From: an uncultured Anaerotruncus sp.
GTDB lineage: Bacteria > Bacillota > Clostridia > Oscillospirales > Ruminococcaceae
Direction of reading: 5' to 3'
Length of the DNA: 13,151 nt
Assembly: GCA_910586875.1 (NCBI GenBank)
Contig: CAJUJI010000077.1
Span: forward strand, 1-13,151
In this document: piece by piece, positions 1 through 6,601 of the stretch
Position numbering within the stretch: the stretch's first letter is position 1
Layout of the letters: each line of letters starts with the position of its first letter
The notes under the pieces: model-generated
The model's input: the letters and a program-made list of their open reading frames with translations, nothing else
Told to the model about the DNA's origin: nothing
Databases searched by the model: none
Translations under genes and position numbers: made by a program

Positions 1-1
1 A

Positions 2-39
2 AATCCGAAGCCGTCCCCGATTGGAACCGGGTTCGGATT
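2..39 (-). terminator. Possible terminator hairpin downstream of tRNA-Leu
   Basis: The 8-base arms AATCCGAA (2-9) and TTCGGATT (32-39) are perfect inverted repeats, with partial C/G pairing inside the 22-base loop. Read on the minus strand the hairpin lies about 10 bases after the tRNA CCA end and runs into TTT at the window edge, so the U-tract cannot be fully seen. It would terminate the tRNA transcript; a structured region ahead of another minus-strand gene is an alternative. Confidence 0.45.
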
Positions 40-48
40 ATCATTATC

Positions 49-134
49 TGGTGCCGGTGGTGGGACTTGAACCCACACGGTGTCGCCACCAACGGATTTT
101 GAGTCCGCATCGTCTGCCATTCCGACACACCGGC
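49..134 (-). tRNA. tRNA-Leu (anticodon CAA)
   Basis: The minus strand folds as a class II (long variable arm) tRNA. The acceptor stem GCCGGTG (5' side, ending at 134) pairs with CACCGGC (53-59), followed by discriminator A and an encoded CCA (49-51). The anticodon loop reads CTCAAAA between a TGCGGA/TCCGT-type stem, giving anticodon CAA, which decodes UUG leucine. The variable arm TGGTGGCGACACC is long, as expected for leucine, and the T-loop is the canonical GTTCAAGTCC. Because CCA is encoded, 3' maturation would not strictly need CCA addition. It has its own promoter and diverges from the neighbouring hydrolase gene. Confidence 0.96.
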
Positions 135-158
135 AAGTTTATAAAAGAGAGCTTTCTT

Positions 159-187
159 AGTATAGCAAAGTCTGCATGAAAAGGCAA
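159..187 (-). promoter_or_regulatory. Sigma-A-type promoter for tRNA-Leu
   Basis: On the minus strand a -35-like TTGCCT (182-187) is separated by 17 bases from a -10 TATACT (159-164). The predicted start is near 152, about 18 bases before the mature tRNA 5' end at 134, leaving a short leader for RNase P. Inferred from consensus match and spacing. Confidence 0.55.
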
Positions 188-247
188 GTGTTTTTTCCCT
201 TTTTTTGCAAAAATTTAAAAAATTATTATAAGAGGGTTTCCTTTCCG

Positions 248-276
248 TTGAAACAGGGTCTTTAAAATGGTATAAT
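248..276 (+). promoter_or_regulatory. Sigma-A promoter for the MBL-fold hydrolase gene
   Basis: TTGAAA (248-253), a 17-base spacer and a perfect TATAAT (271-276) preceded by TGG (extended -10). Predicted start is near 283, giving a leader of about 140 bases before the likely TTG start at 423. It lies back-to-back with the tRNA-Leu promoter, about 60 bases away. Confidence 0.75.
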
Positions 277-422
277 TCATAATGCCTAATATAGTTAAGA
301 AGTATTTGGTGATAAAACTGCCGGATGCTAGCGAGAAAAGGTCTATACACAGTTGGTAGGTGAGGTCTGCCTTTGTTTTGAGGTGTATAGTGGAGATTAA
401 GGAAACAGAAAGGGTGTTTTCA

Positions 423-1226
423 TTGGAAAATTTAATTGTGTTGGGAACCGGAAATGCGATGGTGACCAAATGTTATAATACCTGCTTTGCGCTGGAAAAT
501 GAGGGGGGAGTTTTATTGGTGGATGCTGGTGGTGGCAACCGCATCCTTGCGCAGCTGGAGGCGGCAGGTATACAGACTGAGCGCATCCACCATATGATTG
601 TTACCCATGAGCATTGCGACCATATTTTAGGGGTTGTTTGGATGGTACGCAAAATCGGTACTATGATAAAGAATGGCAAATATGAGGGTGAATTTCGCAT
701 TTACTGCCATGCAGGACTAATTGAACCAATCAAGGCAATGTGTGGCTTTACGCTGCAAAAAAAATTTACCAATCTTTTTGATGATAAAATTTTGCTAGTT
801 CCGGTTGATGACGGGGAATGTCAACAGATGCTAGGGTATGCGGTCACCTTTTTTGATATCCATTCCACCAAAGCAAAGCAATATGGATTTACCTTGCCAT
901 TACACAGCGGCAAAGTGCTTACCTGCATGGGGGATGAGCCCTACAATCCGCTGTGTGAGCGCTATATTAAGAATAGTGACTGGTTGTTGAGCGAGGCATT
1001 TTGTCTGTACGAAGACCGCGATAGATTTAAACCATATGAAAAGCATCATAGCACAGTTAAAGATGCCTGTGAGTTGGCTACCCAGCTTGGAGTTGCAAAT
1101 TTGGTGCTGTGGCATACAGAGGATAAAAATTATGAGCGGCGCAAAGAGCTTTACACCGCGGAAGGGCGCGCTTATTATAAAGGGAATTTGCTGGTCCCTT
1201 ATGATTTAGAGGTCATTTCACTTTGA
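423..1226 (+). CDS. MBL-fold metallo-hydrolase, RNase Z (ElaC)-like
   Basis: Predicted zinc-dependent hydrolase of the metallo-beta-lactamase fold, 267 residues. Counting from the TTG at 423, the protein opens with the beta-strand/glycine motif LGTGNA (7-12), then D34 in LLVDAGGG, the signature THEHCDH (H62, H64, D66, H67), candidate ligands H147, D171 (in GDE, usually GDT/GDS) and H231 (LWHTED). The segment HHSTVKDACELA plus the final histidine region resembles the C-terminal part of tRNase Z, but I see no long exosite arm, so the substrate may not be pre-tRNA. Start choice: AGAAAGGG (407-414) lies 8 bases before TTG 423; in-frame GTG codons at 360 and 414 have poorer sites and would add residues that do not look like the family. 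It is a single gene with its own promoter, next to tRNA-Leu. The fold is secure; the substrate is unknown. Confidence 0.85.
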   Translation: MENLIVLGTGNAMVTKCYNTCFALENEGGVLLVDAGGGNRILAQLEAAGIQTERIHHMIVTHEHCDHILGVVWMVRKIGTMIKNGKYEGEFRIYCHAGLIEPIKAMCGFTLQKKFTNLFDDKILLVPVDDGECQQMLGYAVTFFDIHSTKAKQYGFTLPLHSGKVLTCMGDEPYNPLCERYIKNSDWLLSEAFCLYEDRDRFKPYEKHHSTVKDACELATQLGVANLVLWHTEDKNYERRKELYTAEGRAYYKGNLLVPYDLEVISL

Positions 1227-1276
1227 GGGGTGTTGCTGAAAAATAGACAAAAAGTAGAATACACAATCATTTCTTC

Positions 1277-1305
1277 TTGACAGCGTTTAGAATATTAGCT
1301 AAAAT
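1277..1305 (+). promoter_or_regulatory. Sigma-A promoter of the first TTT operon
   Basis: Consensus TTGACA (1277-1282), 17-base spacer, TAAAAT (1300-1305). The predicted start is near 1312, leaving a leader of about 120 bases that contains the perfect palindrome at 1394-1407 and the ribosome binding site at 1422-1426. No terminator is visible between the upstream hydrolase gene (stop 1226) and this promoter, so some readthrough is possible. Confidence 0.8.
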
Positions 1306-1393
1306 AAAAGCACAAGGTTCTACAATAGATGGTGGATTTGCTGGAAGGTACAAAAAGCCATCATAGAGGAACAAAAAAATCTGGTCAGGTATT

Positions 1394-1407
1394 GCGTTTG
1401 CAAACGC
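1394..1407 (+). promoter_or_regulatory. Perfect 14-bp palindrome in the leader of the first TTT operon
   Basis: GCGTTTGCAAACGC is its own reverse complement and sits in the untranslated leader, about 90 bases after the -10 box and 15 bases before the ribosome binding site. It could be a protein operator, or in RNA a GCGTT-TGCA-AACGC hairpin near the start site. GTATT (1389-1393) and AATAC (1411-1415) could extend it with a three-base bulge. The role is inferred from position and symmetry only. Confidence 0.4.
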
Positions 1408-1433
1408 CTAAATACAACAATGGAGGATTTGAA

Positions 1434-2477
1434 ATGAAAACAAAGATTCTCACTCTGGCATTGGCGACAGTCATGGCGATTGGGATGGTTGGTTGTGGCT
1501 CGAAACCGAGTTCAACACCTGCATCCTCAGCGGCGCCAGCAGCGTCGTCCGGAAGCGAAGCTCCAGCCCCAGCGGATAATGCGTCTGCATGGAAGCCCAC
1601 AAAACCGATCACCGTAATCTGCCCCTATGGTGCAGGCGGTGGACAGGACGTTGCTGCGAGACTTTTTGCAAAGTATGCTGAGAAATACTCCGATGTCAAA
1701 TTCGTAATCGAGAACAAGACCGGTGGTTCCGGCACCATCGGAAACACCGCGATTGCAATGGCGAAACCCGATGGTTATACCCTTGGCATGTTCCACAACC
1801 TGAGCCTGTATGACCAGTATCTGGTAGAGGGTGTTACCTATACACAGGATTCCTTTACCCAGCTGGCAATCTTCTGTGCGGACTCGACTGTTATCGTAGC
1901 AAACAAGAACCTAAACGTTTCCTCGATTGCAGAGCTGGTTGAGCTTGCAAAACAAAAACCAGGCGAGATTACCTGGGGTGGTCCGGAGTTCTCCTCCCAG
2001 ACCTATCCGAGAATGAACGTGGAAAATGCGACCGGCGTCACCTTTGGTAAGATGATCTTCGACGGCGGTGCAAACGCTCTGGCAGCAGTCGCTGGCGGCA
2101 ACTGCAATGTTACCAGCGTATTCCCATCCGAGTATTTTGCGATGGCAGATAACCCGGATATCGTGGCAATCGCTACCACCGGTGAGGAAAGAATCGATGC
2201 GGCCAAAGATGTTGGAACCATGAAGGAGCAAGGCGTTGACGCGAAGTTCTACCAGTGGAGAAGCTTTGTGTTGCCGGCAGGCGCGTCCGATGATATCATC
2301 GCATATTATGACGATGTATTTGCCAAGGTTATTGCGGATCCGGACTTCCAGAAGGATTTGGCAGCCGGCGGCTTCAATCTGCTTGAAATTGCAGGCCATG
2401 AGGCAGCAACCAAGTATATGCTGGAAGACTTTGAGGCGAATAAAGAATCGATCATGTCCGCTGCAAAGGCGCAGTAA
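1434..2477 (+). CDS. TTT substrate-binding lipoprotein (TctC/Bug family)
   Basis: Extracytoplasmic receptor of a tripartite tricarboxylate transporter, 347 residues. It should be tethered to the outer face of the membrane, capture a carboxylate-type ligand and hand it to the TctAB membrane complex. The N-terminus is a lipoprotein signal peptide ending in MVGC, with Cys21 as the lipidated residue, followed by a Ser/Ala/Pro linker to about residue 52. The mature domain starts with the Bug hallmark ITVICPYGAGGGQD (59-72), with D72 in the usual ligand-loop position, then VIENKTGGSGTIGN and AMAKPDGYTLG. The length is normal for the family plus linker. Start: GGAGG at 1422-1426 is 7 bases before ATG 1434; an upstream in-frame start at 1329 would destroy the signal peptide. 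It is first in the operon and separated from tctB by a hairpin that may raise its level relative to the membrane subunits. The ligand cannot be deduced. Confidence 0.93.
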   Translation: MKTKILTLALATVMAIGMVGCGSKPSSTPASSAAPAASSGSEAPAPADNASAWKPTKPITVICPYGAGGGQDVAARLFAKYAEKYSDVKFVIENKTGGSGTIGNTAIAMAKPDGYTLGMFHNLSLYDQYLVEGVTYTQDSFTQLAIFCADSTVIVANKNLNVSSIAELVELAKQKPGEITWGGPEFSSQTYPRMNVENATGVTFGKMIFDGGANALAAVAGGNCNVTSVFPSEYFAMADNPDIVAIATTGEERIDAAKDVGTMKEQGVDAKFYQWRSFVLPAGASDDIIAYYDDVFAKVIADPDFQKDLAAGGFNLLEIAGHEAATKYMLEDFEANKESIMSAAKAQ

Positions 2478-2484
2478 TCTGAAT

Positions 2485-2514
2485 AAAAGGATCGGCTTTC
2501 AAACCGATCCTTTT
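2485..2514 (+). terminator. Intercistronic hairpin (partial terminator/stabiliser) after the receptor gene
   Basis: AAAAGGATCGG (2485-2495) and CCGATCCTTTT (2504-2514) form a perfect 11-bp stem with an 8-base loop, 7 bases after the receptor stop codon and ending in TTTT. The tctB ribosome binding site follows at 2520-2526, with no promoter visible between. Such hairpins after binding-protein genes commonly act as leaky terminators or protect the 3' end of the upstream message. Confidence 0.75.
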
Positions 2515-2534
2515 CTACAAAAAGGGGAATCAGA

Positions 2535-2981
2535 ATGAAGAGCAAGAAATGGGACTGGCTGATTTGCACATTGCTTGCAGCCGTTCTGCTGATATTTGTG
2601 ATGGAACTTCCGAATACTGCTCCTCAAGCAAGGGTTTATCCAATGGTGGTGCTGGGCGGCAGCTATTTGATGATTGCGATTGCACTTGGCGGATGGGCGT
2701 GGGCAAAGAAGAATAAAACCATGCCAGAGGAAGAATCGCTGGGGAAAAAGCGTACAGTTCGGATTGTGATATACTGCATTGCGATTCTGGCTTATATTAT
2801 TTTAATTGATAAGCTGGGCTTCATCGTTTCTACTGTCGTGTTTGGGATCTTTTCACTGATTTATATGCAAAACAAGAACAAGATTGTGATTGTTGTTTTG
2901 CCGATTGCTGTGACGGCGGTTTTGTATTATGTGTTTACCAACTTCCTGTTTGTAACCTTGCCGTCCGGTATTTTGATATAG
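2535..2981 (+). CDS. TTT small membrane subunit TctB
   Basis: Small integral membrane component of a tripartite tricarboxylate transporter, 148 residues, the usual size. Hydrophobic segments lie at about 8-23, 36-57, 75-91, 95-111 and 117-140; the usual count for the family is four, so one or two boundaries are uncertain. Family-like landmarks are the ARVYPMVVL stretch before the second segment and the C-terminal LPSGILI, similar to the LPxG ending of TctB proteins. AAAGGGG at 2520-2526 precedes ATG 2535. It sits between the receptor and the large permease, with a 13-base gap to tctA. Assignment rests on size, topology, position and these short motifs, since TctB proteins diverge strongly. 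Confidence 0.9.
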   Translation: MKSKKWDWLICTLLAAVLLIFVMELPNTAPQARVYPMVVLGGSYLMIAIALGGWAWAKKNKTMPEEESLGKKRTVRIVIYCIAILAYIILIDKLGFIVSTVVFGIFSLIYMQNKNKIVIVVLPIAVTAVLYYVFTNFLFVTLPSGILI

Positions 2982-2994
2982 GAGGAGGGGCATC

Positions 2995-4473
2995 ATGAGC
3001 AATATTATTGTGGGTTTCATCAATGTGTTTACTCCCGTGAACCTCCTGTTATGTCTTGGTGGTTTGTTTGCGGGCATTATCTTTGGCGCACTTCCTGGCT
3101 TTTCTGCAACGATGGGTGTAGCCGTGTTTGTACCGTTCTCTTACGCGCTTGAGCCAGAGGCGGCGCTGTTGTTGCTATCCGGTGTTTATTGCGGCGGCGT
3201 GTTCGGCGGCTCGATTCCAGCAATTTTGCTTGGTATTCCAGGAACGCCTGCGTCTGCGCCCACCGCATGGGAAGGACGCGCACTTACCAAAAGAGGCGAA
3301 AGCGGTCGTGCGCTCGCGCTTTGTACAGCGGCTTCTTCTGTTGGCGGTGTTGCCAGTGCACTGGCGCTGCTGTTTATGGCGCCGGTTCTGGCGCTGATTG
3401 CATTGCGTGTCGGTCCGCCAGAGCAGGTTATGATTGCTATTTTCGGCTTGAGCGTCGTTTGTATGCTGTCGGAAGGAAATATGGTCAAGGGCTTGCTGGT
3501 CGGCTTTGTATCGCTGGTGCTGGCTACCATCGGGCAGGACCCGCAGGTTGGTTATCCACGCTTCACCTTTGGCAGTCTGAACTTGTATGCAGGTGTATCA
3601 CTGGTGCCAATTTTGATTGGTCTGTTTTCGCTGCCAGAGGTTATCAAAATGTTGGAGACGGATGGTGAGAGTTTCGTAGAGGTGTCCTCCGCTAGCAAGC
3701 TCACCCTGAAGGTTTCCGATTTTACCAACAATGTAGTAAATCTGTTGCGTTCGACCTTGCTGGGCATTGGTATCGGTATCATTCCGGCAGCAGGTCCGGA
3801 TATTGCTTCCTTCCTGTCGTATAATGAGGCAAGAAAATCCTCCAAGAATAAGGATCAGTTCGGTAACGGCTGTGTAGAGGGGATTCTGGCGTCCGAGGCT
3901 GCCAACAATGCGGTAACGGGTGGCTCGCTGATTCCGCTGCTTTCGTTGGGTATCCCTGGAAGCGCTCCTGCTGCAATTTTCTTGGGCGCAATGTACATCC
4001 ATGGACTACGGCCGGGCTCGCAGCTATTTAAGAACAATGTAGACGTAGTTTATACCCTCCTGGTCGGCTTTGTGGTCATCAATATTCTGATGTTCTTTGT
4101 GGGCATGGTGTTCTGCAAAATTGCAAATTTCGTACTGTTGATTCCGAAGAGCATTTTGGCGACTGTGATTGTGGTGCTTGCAACGGTGGGCGCCTATGCA
4201 ATCAATAAAAACATGTTTGAAGTATACCAGATGTATATTGCTGGTATTGCCGGCTATATCATGGAGAAGAATGACTACCCTGTATCACCGGTTGCGCTGG
4301 CCTTACTGTTAGGCAATATGCTGGAAACTGCGATCAGCCAGACGGTCGTTATGTATCCAAACAATATCTTCCAGATGTTTACCAGACCGTACACCATTGT
4401 ATTTGCGCTGTTGGTTCTGGTGTCATTTGCATGGCCGGTGATTCACAAACAGATGTCCAAGAAAAAGGCGTAG
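2995..4473 (+). CDS. TTT large permease subunit TctA
   Basis: Large membrane subunit of the transporter, 492 residues, the expected length, with about 11-12 hydrophobic segments. It should form the ion-coupled translocation path. Family signatures: GALPGFSAT (31-39), the YCGGVFGGSIPAILLGIPG region (65-83) followed by TPASAPT, and a second inverted-repeat-like half with GIIPAAGPDIASF, the SEAANNA segment and LSLGIPGSAPAAIF. The first half has TAWEG where the classic TctA pattern is closer to T..DG. A strong GGAGGAGGGG sits 5 bases before ATG 2995. The start of the next gene directly follows this stop, indicating translational coupling with the amidohydrolase. Confidence 0.95.
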   Translation: MSNIIVGFINVFTPVNLLLCLGGLFAGIIFGALPGFSATMGVAVFVPFSYALEPEAALLLLSGVYCGGVFGGSIPAILLGIPGTPASAPTAWEGRALTKRGESGRALALCTAASSVGGVASALALLFMAPVLALIALRVGPPEQVMIAIFGLSVVCMLSEGNMVKGLLVGFVSLVLATIGQDPQVGYPRFTFGSLNLYAGVSLVPILIGLFSLPEVIKMLETDGESFVEVSSASKLTLKVSDFTNNVVNLLRSTLLGIGIGIIPAAGPDIASFLSYNEARKSSKNKDQFGNGCVEGILASEAANNAVTGGSLIPLLSLGIPGSAPAAIFLGAMYIHGLRPGSQLFKNNVDVVYTLLVGFVVINILMFFVGMVFCKIANFVLLIPKSILATVIVVLATVGAYAINKNMFEVYQMYIAGIAGYIMEKNDYPVSPVALALLLGNMLETAISQTVVMYPNNIFQMFTRPYTIVFALLVLVSFAWPVIHKQMSKKKA

Positions 4474-4482
4474 GTGAAAATT

Positions 4483-5658
4483 ATGAAATATATCATAACT
4501 GCGGATTTGGTTTTGGCTGGAGAGAATTTGGAAGGCATTTCGGATGGTGCTGTAGTGGTAGAGGATGAAAAGATCCTGTATGTAGGCAGCAGCGCGGATG
4601 CAAAGAAGGCTTATCCAGACGCGCAGATGGTTTCTCACAAGGGGAAATGTCTGCTGCCAGGTCTGTTTGAGTGTCACAACCATCTTGCGATGGATGCAAG
4701 GGTTGCAGGGCATTTGGGCATGATGGAGCTGAGCGAGTGCGAACATACCATCATGGCGATGAAAGGGCTGAAAGACGATCTGATGTCCGGCGTAACGACC
4801 GCGCGTTGCCTGGGGGACCGCCGTTATATCGATGTGGTGCTCAAGGAGCAGATTCAGCAGGGCAAGGTTTTGGGGCCAGATCTGCTGGTGTGCGGAATTG
4901 GTATGAAGGGCCGGCATGGGCATGGCTTTGTGGGCATTCCGCATTCCGGTGTAGAGGAGTTCAGAAGAACTGCACGGGAGAATATGTTCCGCGGAGTGGA
5001 TATTCTGAAAATTTTTGTGACCCCTGGCGCACCTGCTGCGACGCCGGAGGAGTTCATCCCCTGCTTTATCTCCTATGATGAAATCCGCACAGTGGTAGAG
5101 GAAGCAAAGGCATTGAACATCAAAACAGCGGCGCATTGCATCGGCGGCAAGGGGCTGGAATACTGCGTCAAGGCGGGCATTGATACGATTGAGCATGTGT
5201 ATAGCATCACGCCAGAGCAGATTCAGCTGGTGGAGGAGGAGCACAAGGGCTGGATTGATATGACATCCGGTATTGTGCTGGATCCGGAGAGAGAGCCCTA
5301 TCTGCCAGATTCGCATGTAGTCAAGATGAGAACTGCAAGGGAGTATTCCAGACAGTGTCTCAACCAAGTTTACCAGAGCAAGAAGATCCGTTACACCATC
5401 GGCACCGACGCAAACCATGCGCTTTTATATAAGGAGCTGGGGTTTGCAGTAGCGGGCGGCGCTTCTCCGCTTGATGCGGTGAAGGCGGTGACGGTCAATG
5501 CAGCAAAAATGTGCGGTCTGGAGAAAAAGACCGGCTGTTTGCAGGCGGGCCTAAAAGCGGATATCATCGCGGCGCAGGGAAATCCGCTGGAGGATGTAAA
5601 CCTGTTAGCTGAAATTCCGTTTGTTATGAAGTCGGGTAAAATTTATAAGAACCTTTGA
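4483..5658 (+). CDS. Metal-dependent amidohydrolase (imidazolonepropionase/prolidase-like)
   Basis: Predicted cytoplasmic hydrolase of the amidohydrolase superfamily (COG1228-like), 391 residues. From ATG 4483 the metal site appears as HNH (H65, H67) in LLPGLFECHNHLA, a candidate bridging lysine K176 in DILKIFVTPGA, H218 (TAAHC), H238 (IEHVYS) and D309 (IGTDANH). The N- and C-terminal segments (residues 1-60 and about 345-391, including GLKADIIAAQGNPLEDV) form the beta-sandwich typical of the family. The reaction should be hydrolysis of a cyclic amide, amide, peptide-like or lactone bond; the substrate is not predictable. Start: ATG 4483 has AGGTGA at 4472-4477; an in-frame GTG at 4474 immediately after the tctA stop is possible but less well supported. 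As the last gene of the TTT operon it probably acts on the imported compound. Confidence 0.9.
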   Translation: MKYIITADLVLAGENLEGISDGAVVVEDEKILYVGSSADAKKAYPDAQMVSHKGKCLLPGLFECHNHLAMDARVAGHLGMMELSECEHTIMAMKGLKDDLMSGVTTARCLGDRRYIDVVLKEQIQQGKVLGPDLLVCGIGMKGRHGHGFVGIPHSGVEEFRRTARENMFRGVDILKIFVTPGAPAATPEEFIPCFISYDEIRTVVEEAKALNIKTAAHCIGGKGLEYCVKAGIDTIEHVYSITPEQIQLVEEEHKGWIDMTSGIVLDPEREPYLPDSHVVKMRTAREYSRQCLNQVYQSKKIRYTIGTDANHALLYKELGFAVAGGASPLDAVKAVTVNAAKMCGLEKKTGCLQAGLKADIIAAQGNPLEDVNLLAEIPFVMKSGKIYKNL

Positions 5659-5671
5659 TTACAAACGATAG

Positions 5672-5726
5672 AAAAGCTCCCCTTACAGGTCCTTTTGCAA
5701 GGCTCTCTGGAAGGGGAGATCTTTTT
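5672..5726. terminator. Bidirectional terminator between the first TTT operon and the GntR gene
   Basis: CTCCCCTT (5677-5684) and AAGGGGAG (5711-5718) form a perfect 8-bp stem around a 26-base loop that contains a smaller CCTT-TTGC-AAGG hairpin. The plus strand continues with ATCTTTTT and the minus strand with CTTTTC, so it can stop both the amidohydrolase transcript and the convergent regulator transcript, whose TAA (5725-5727) overlaps the plus-strand T-run. Confidence 0.85.
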
Positions 5727-6471
5727 AAATGGGAGAGGACTTCTGCTCCTCCTTGAAGTCTTTGTGTTGCTGAATGCGTGAAATGACAGCTCCCAAATGC
5801 TGTGACATCAAGAAAGCGGCCTCCTCCGGCTTACGGTTCTCAATACAGTTGATGATGGTTTTGTGATAAAATAGGGAATCAATATCGGTTCCTTGGTGAA
5901 TCAGCAGCATTTCCATATCATTGGTCAGAATGTGCTGGACAACATCCAACATAGAGATAAACAGTTGATTGTGGGAGGCCGCCGCCAACTGTTTGTGCAT
6001 AGCTGCATCTGCGGTGGCAAATGCAACCATATTTTCCTGATTTTGGCGCATCTGTTGCAAACAGCGGTTTAGCTGGTGCAGATTTTCCGGTGTGGCACGC
6101 TCCGCGGCCAAGCGAACGGCTTCAACCTCCAGCCCTTTGCGAAATTCAAGGATGCTTAATAAATCATATTTTTGCAAAGCAACAATGGGGGTGGCGGCGC
6201 GCAGCATATAATCAACCCCCTGACGGCGGACATAGGTGCCGTCTCCTCTGCGGGTCTCTAAAATACCCAATGTATTCAAACGGCTGATTGCAAGGCGAAC
6301 GGTGTTGCGGCTGACACCATATTGTTCCTTGAGTTCATTTTCACCCGGCAAGCGCGTGCCGGGCGGATATGTCCCATTGACAATTGCCTCCATGAGCGCG
6401 CTGTATACGGTAGAGGCTCGGTCCTTGCCAAGGCCGCCCTTTTTTTCCGAAGTCATTTCTCCCATAGCCAT
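5725..6471 (-). CDS. GntR-family transcriptional regulator, FadR type with FCD domain
   Basis: DNA-binding regulator of 248 residues (from ATG 6471). Residues 18-86 form the GntR winged helix-turn-helix, with PPGTRLPGENELKEQYGVSRNT and the wing RRGDGTYV. Residues about 105-235 match an all-helical FCD ligand domain with the usual metal/ligand residues D155 and H159 (DAAMHKQLAAASHN), H203 and H225 (MSQHL). FCD regulators typically bind carboxylates such as sugar acids and release DNA when the ligand is present. Start: the first ATG at 6492 has no ribosome binding site and abuts the palindrome; ATG 6471 has GGGGAAAG about 5 bases upstream. The palindrome over its own -10 box suggests autorepression. 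Lying between two TTT operons, it probably controls one or both, which is inference. Confidence 0.93.
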   Translation of the reverse strand: MAMGEMTSEKKGGLGKDRASTVYSALMEAIVNGTYPPGTRLPGENELKEQYGVSRNTVRLAISRLNTLGILETRRGDGTYVRRQGVDYMLRAATPIVALQKYDLLSILEFRKGLEVEAVRLAAERATPENLHQLNRCLQQMRQNQENMVAFATADAAMHKQLAAASHNQLFISMLDVVQHILTNDMEMLLIHQGTDIDSLFYHKTIINCIENRKPEEAAFLMSQHLGAVISRIQQHKDFKEEQKSSPI

Positions 6472-6499
6472 TCGTTCTTTCCCCGTCCTCATTTACTGT

Positions 6500-6519
6500 T
6501 ATGATATTACAATATCATA
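6500..6519. promoter_or_regulatory. 20-bp palindromic operator at the GntR promoter
   Basis: TATGATATTACAATATCATA is a perfect inverted repeat of 9+2+9 bases. It overlaps the -10 box (6517-6522) of the regulator's own promoter on the minus strand. Size, symmetry and position fit a dimeric FadR/FCD regulator operator, supporting autoregulation. I did not find a second close copy in the promoters of either TTT operon by eye. Confidence 0.7.
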
Positions 6520-6545
6520 TTACCCAAATCTATATCAAATTTCAA
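6517..6545 (-). promoter_or_regulatory. Sigma-A promoter of the GntR regulator gene
   Basis: On the minus strand TTGAAA (6540-6545), 17-base spacer, TAATAT (6517-6522). The predicted start falls inside the palindrome at about 6510, so a bound regulator would block initiation. Confidence 0.7.
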
Positions 6546-6560
6546 GATACTTTACCGCTG

Positions 6561-6593
6561 AAAATCCCACCCCATAAAATGGGGTGGGATTTT
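6561..6593 (-). terminator. Terminator of the lactonase gene
   Basis: A perfect 15-bp inverted repeat (6561-6575 against 6579-6593) with a three-base loop. On the minus strand it begins 8 bases after the lactonase stop codon and ends in TTTT; the plus strand ends in TTTTTT, so it would work in both directions. It separates the lactonase transcript from the downstream GntR promoter, showing that the two minus-strand genes are separate units. Confidence 0.88.
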
Positions 6594-6601
6594 TTGATCG
6601 A

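Noticed and set aside
282..359. A 25-codon open frame (starting MPNIVKKYLV) in the leader of the hydrolase gene, as a possible leader peptide.
   Set aside because: Its ATG coincides with the predicted transcription start, it has no ribosome binding site, and its content suggests no attenuation signal.
4210..4217. An extra AACATGTT motif as a further operator copy.
   Set aside because: It is inside the tctA coding sequence, far from any promoter, and an 8-base match there is expected by chance.
4423..5418. A long (331-codon) open frame on the minus strand opposite the amidohydrolase.
   Set aside because: It lies antisense to a well-supported amidohydrolase with intact metal-site motifs and has no recognisable family features; it is a shadow of that gene's codon use.
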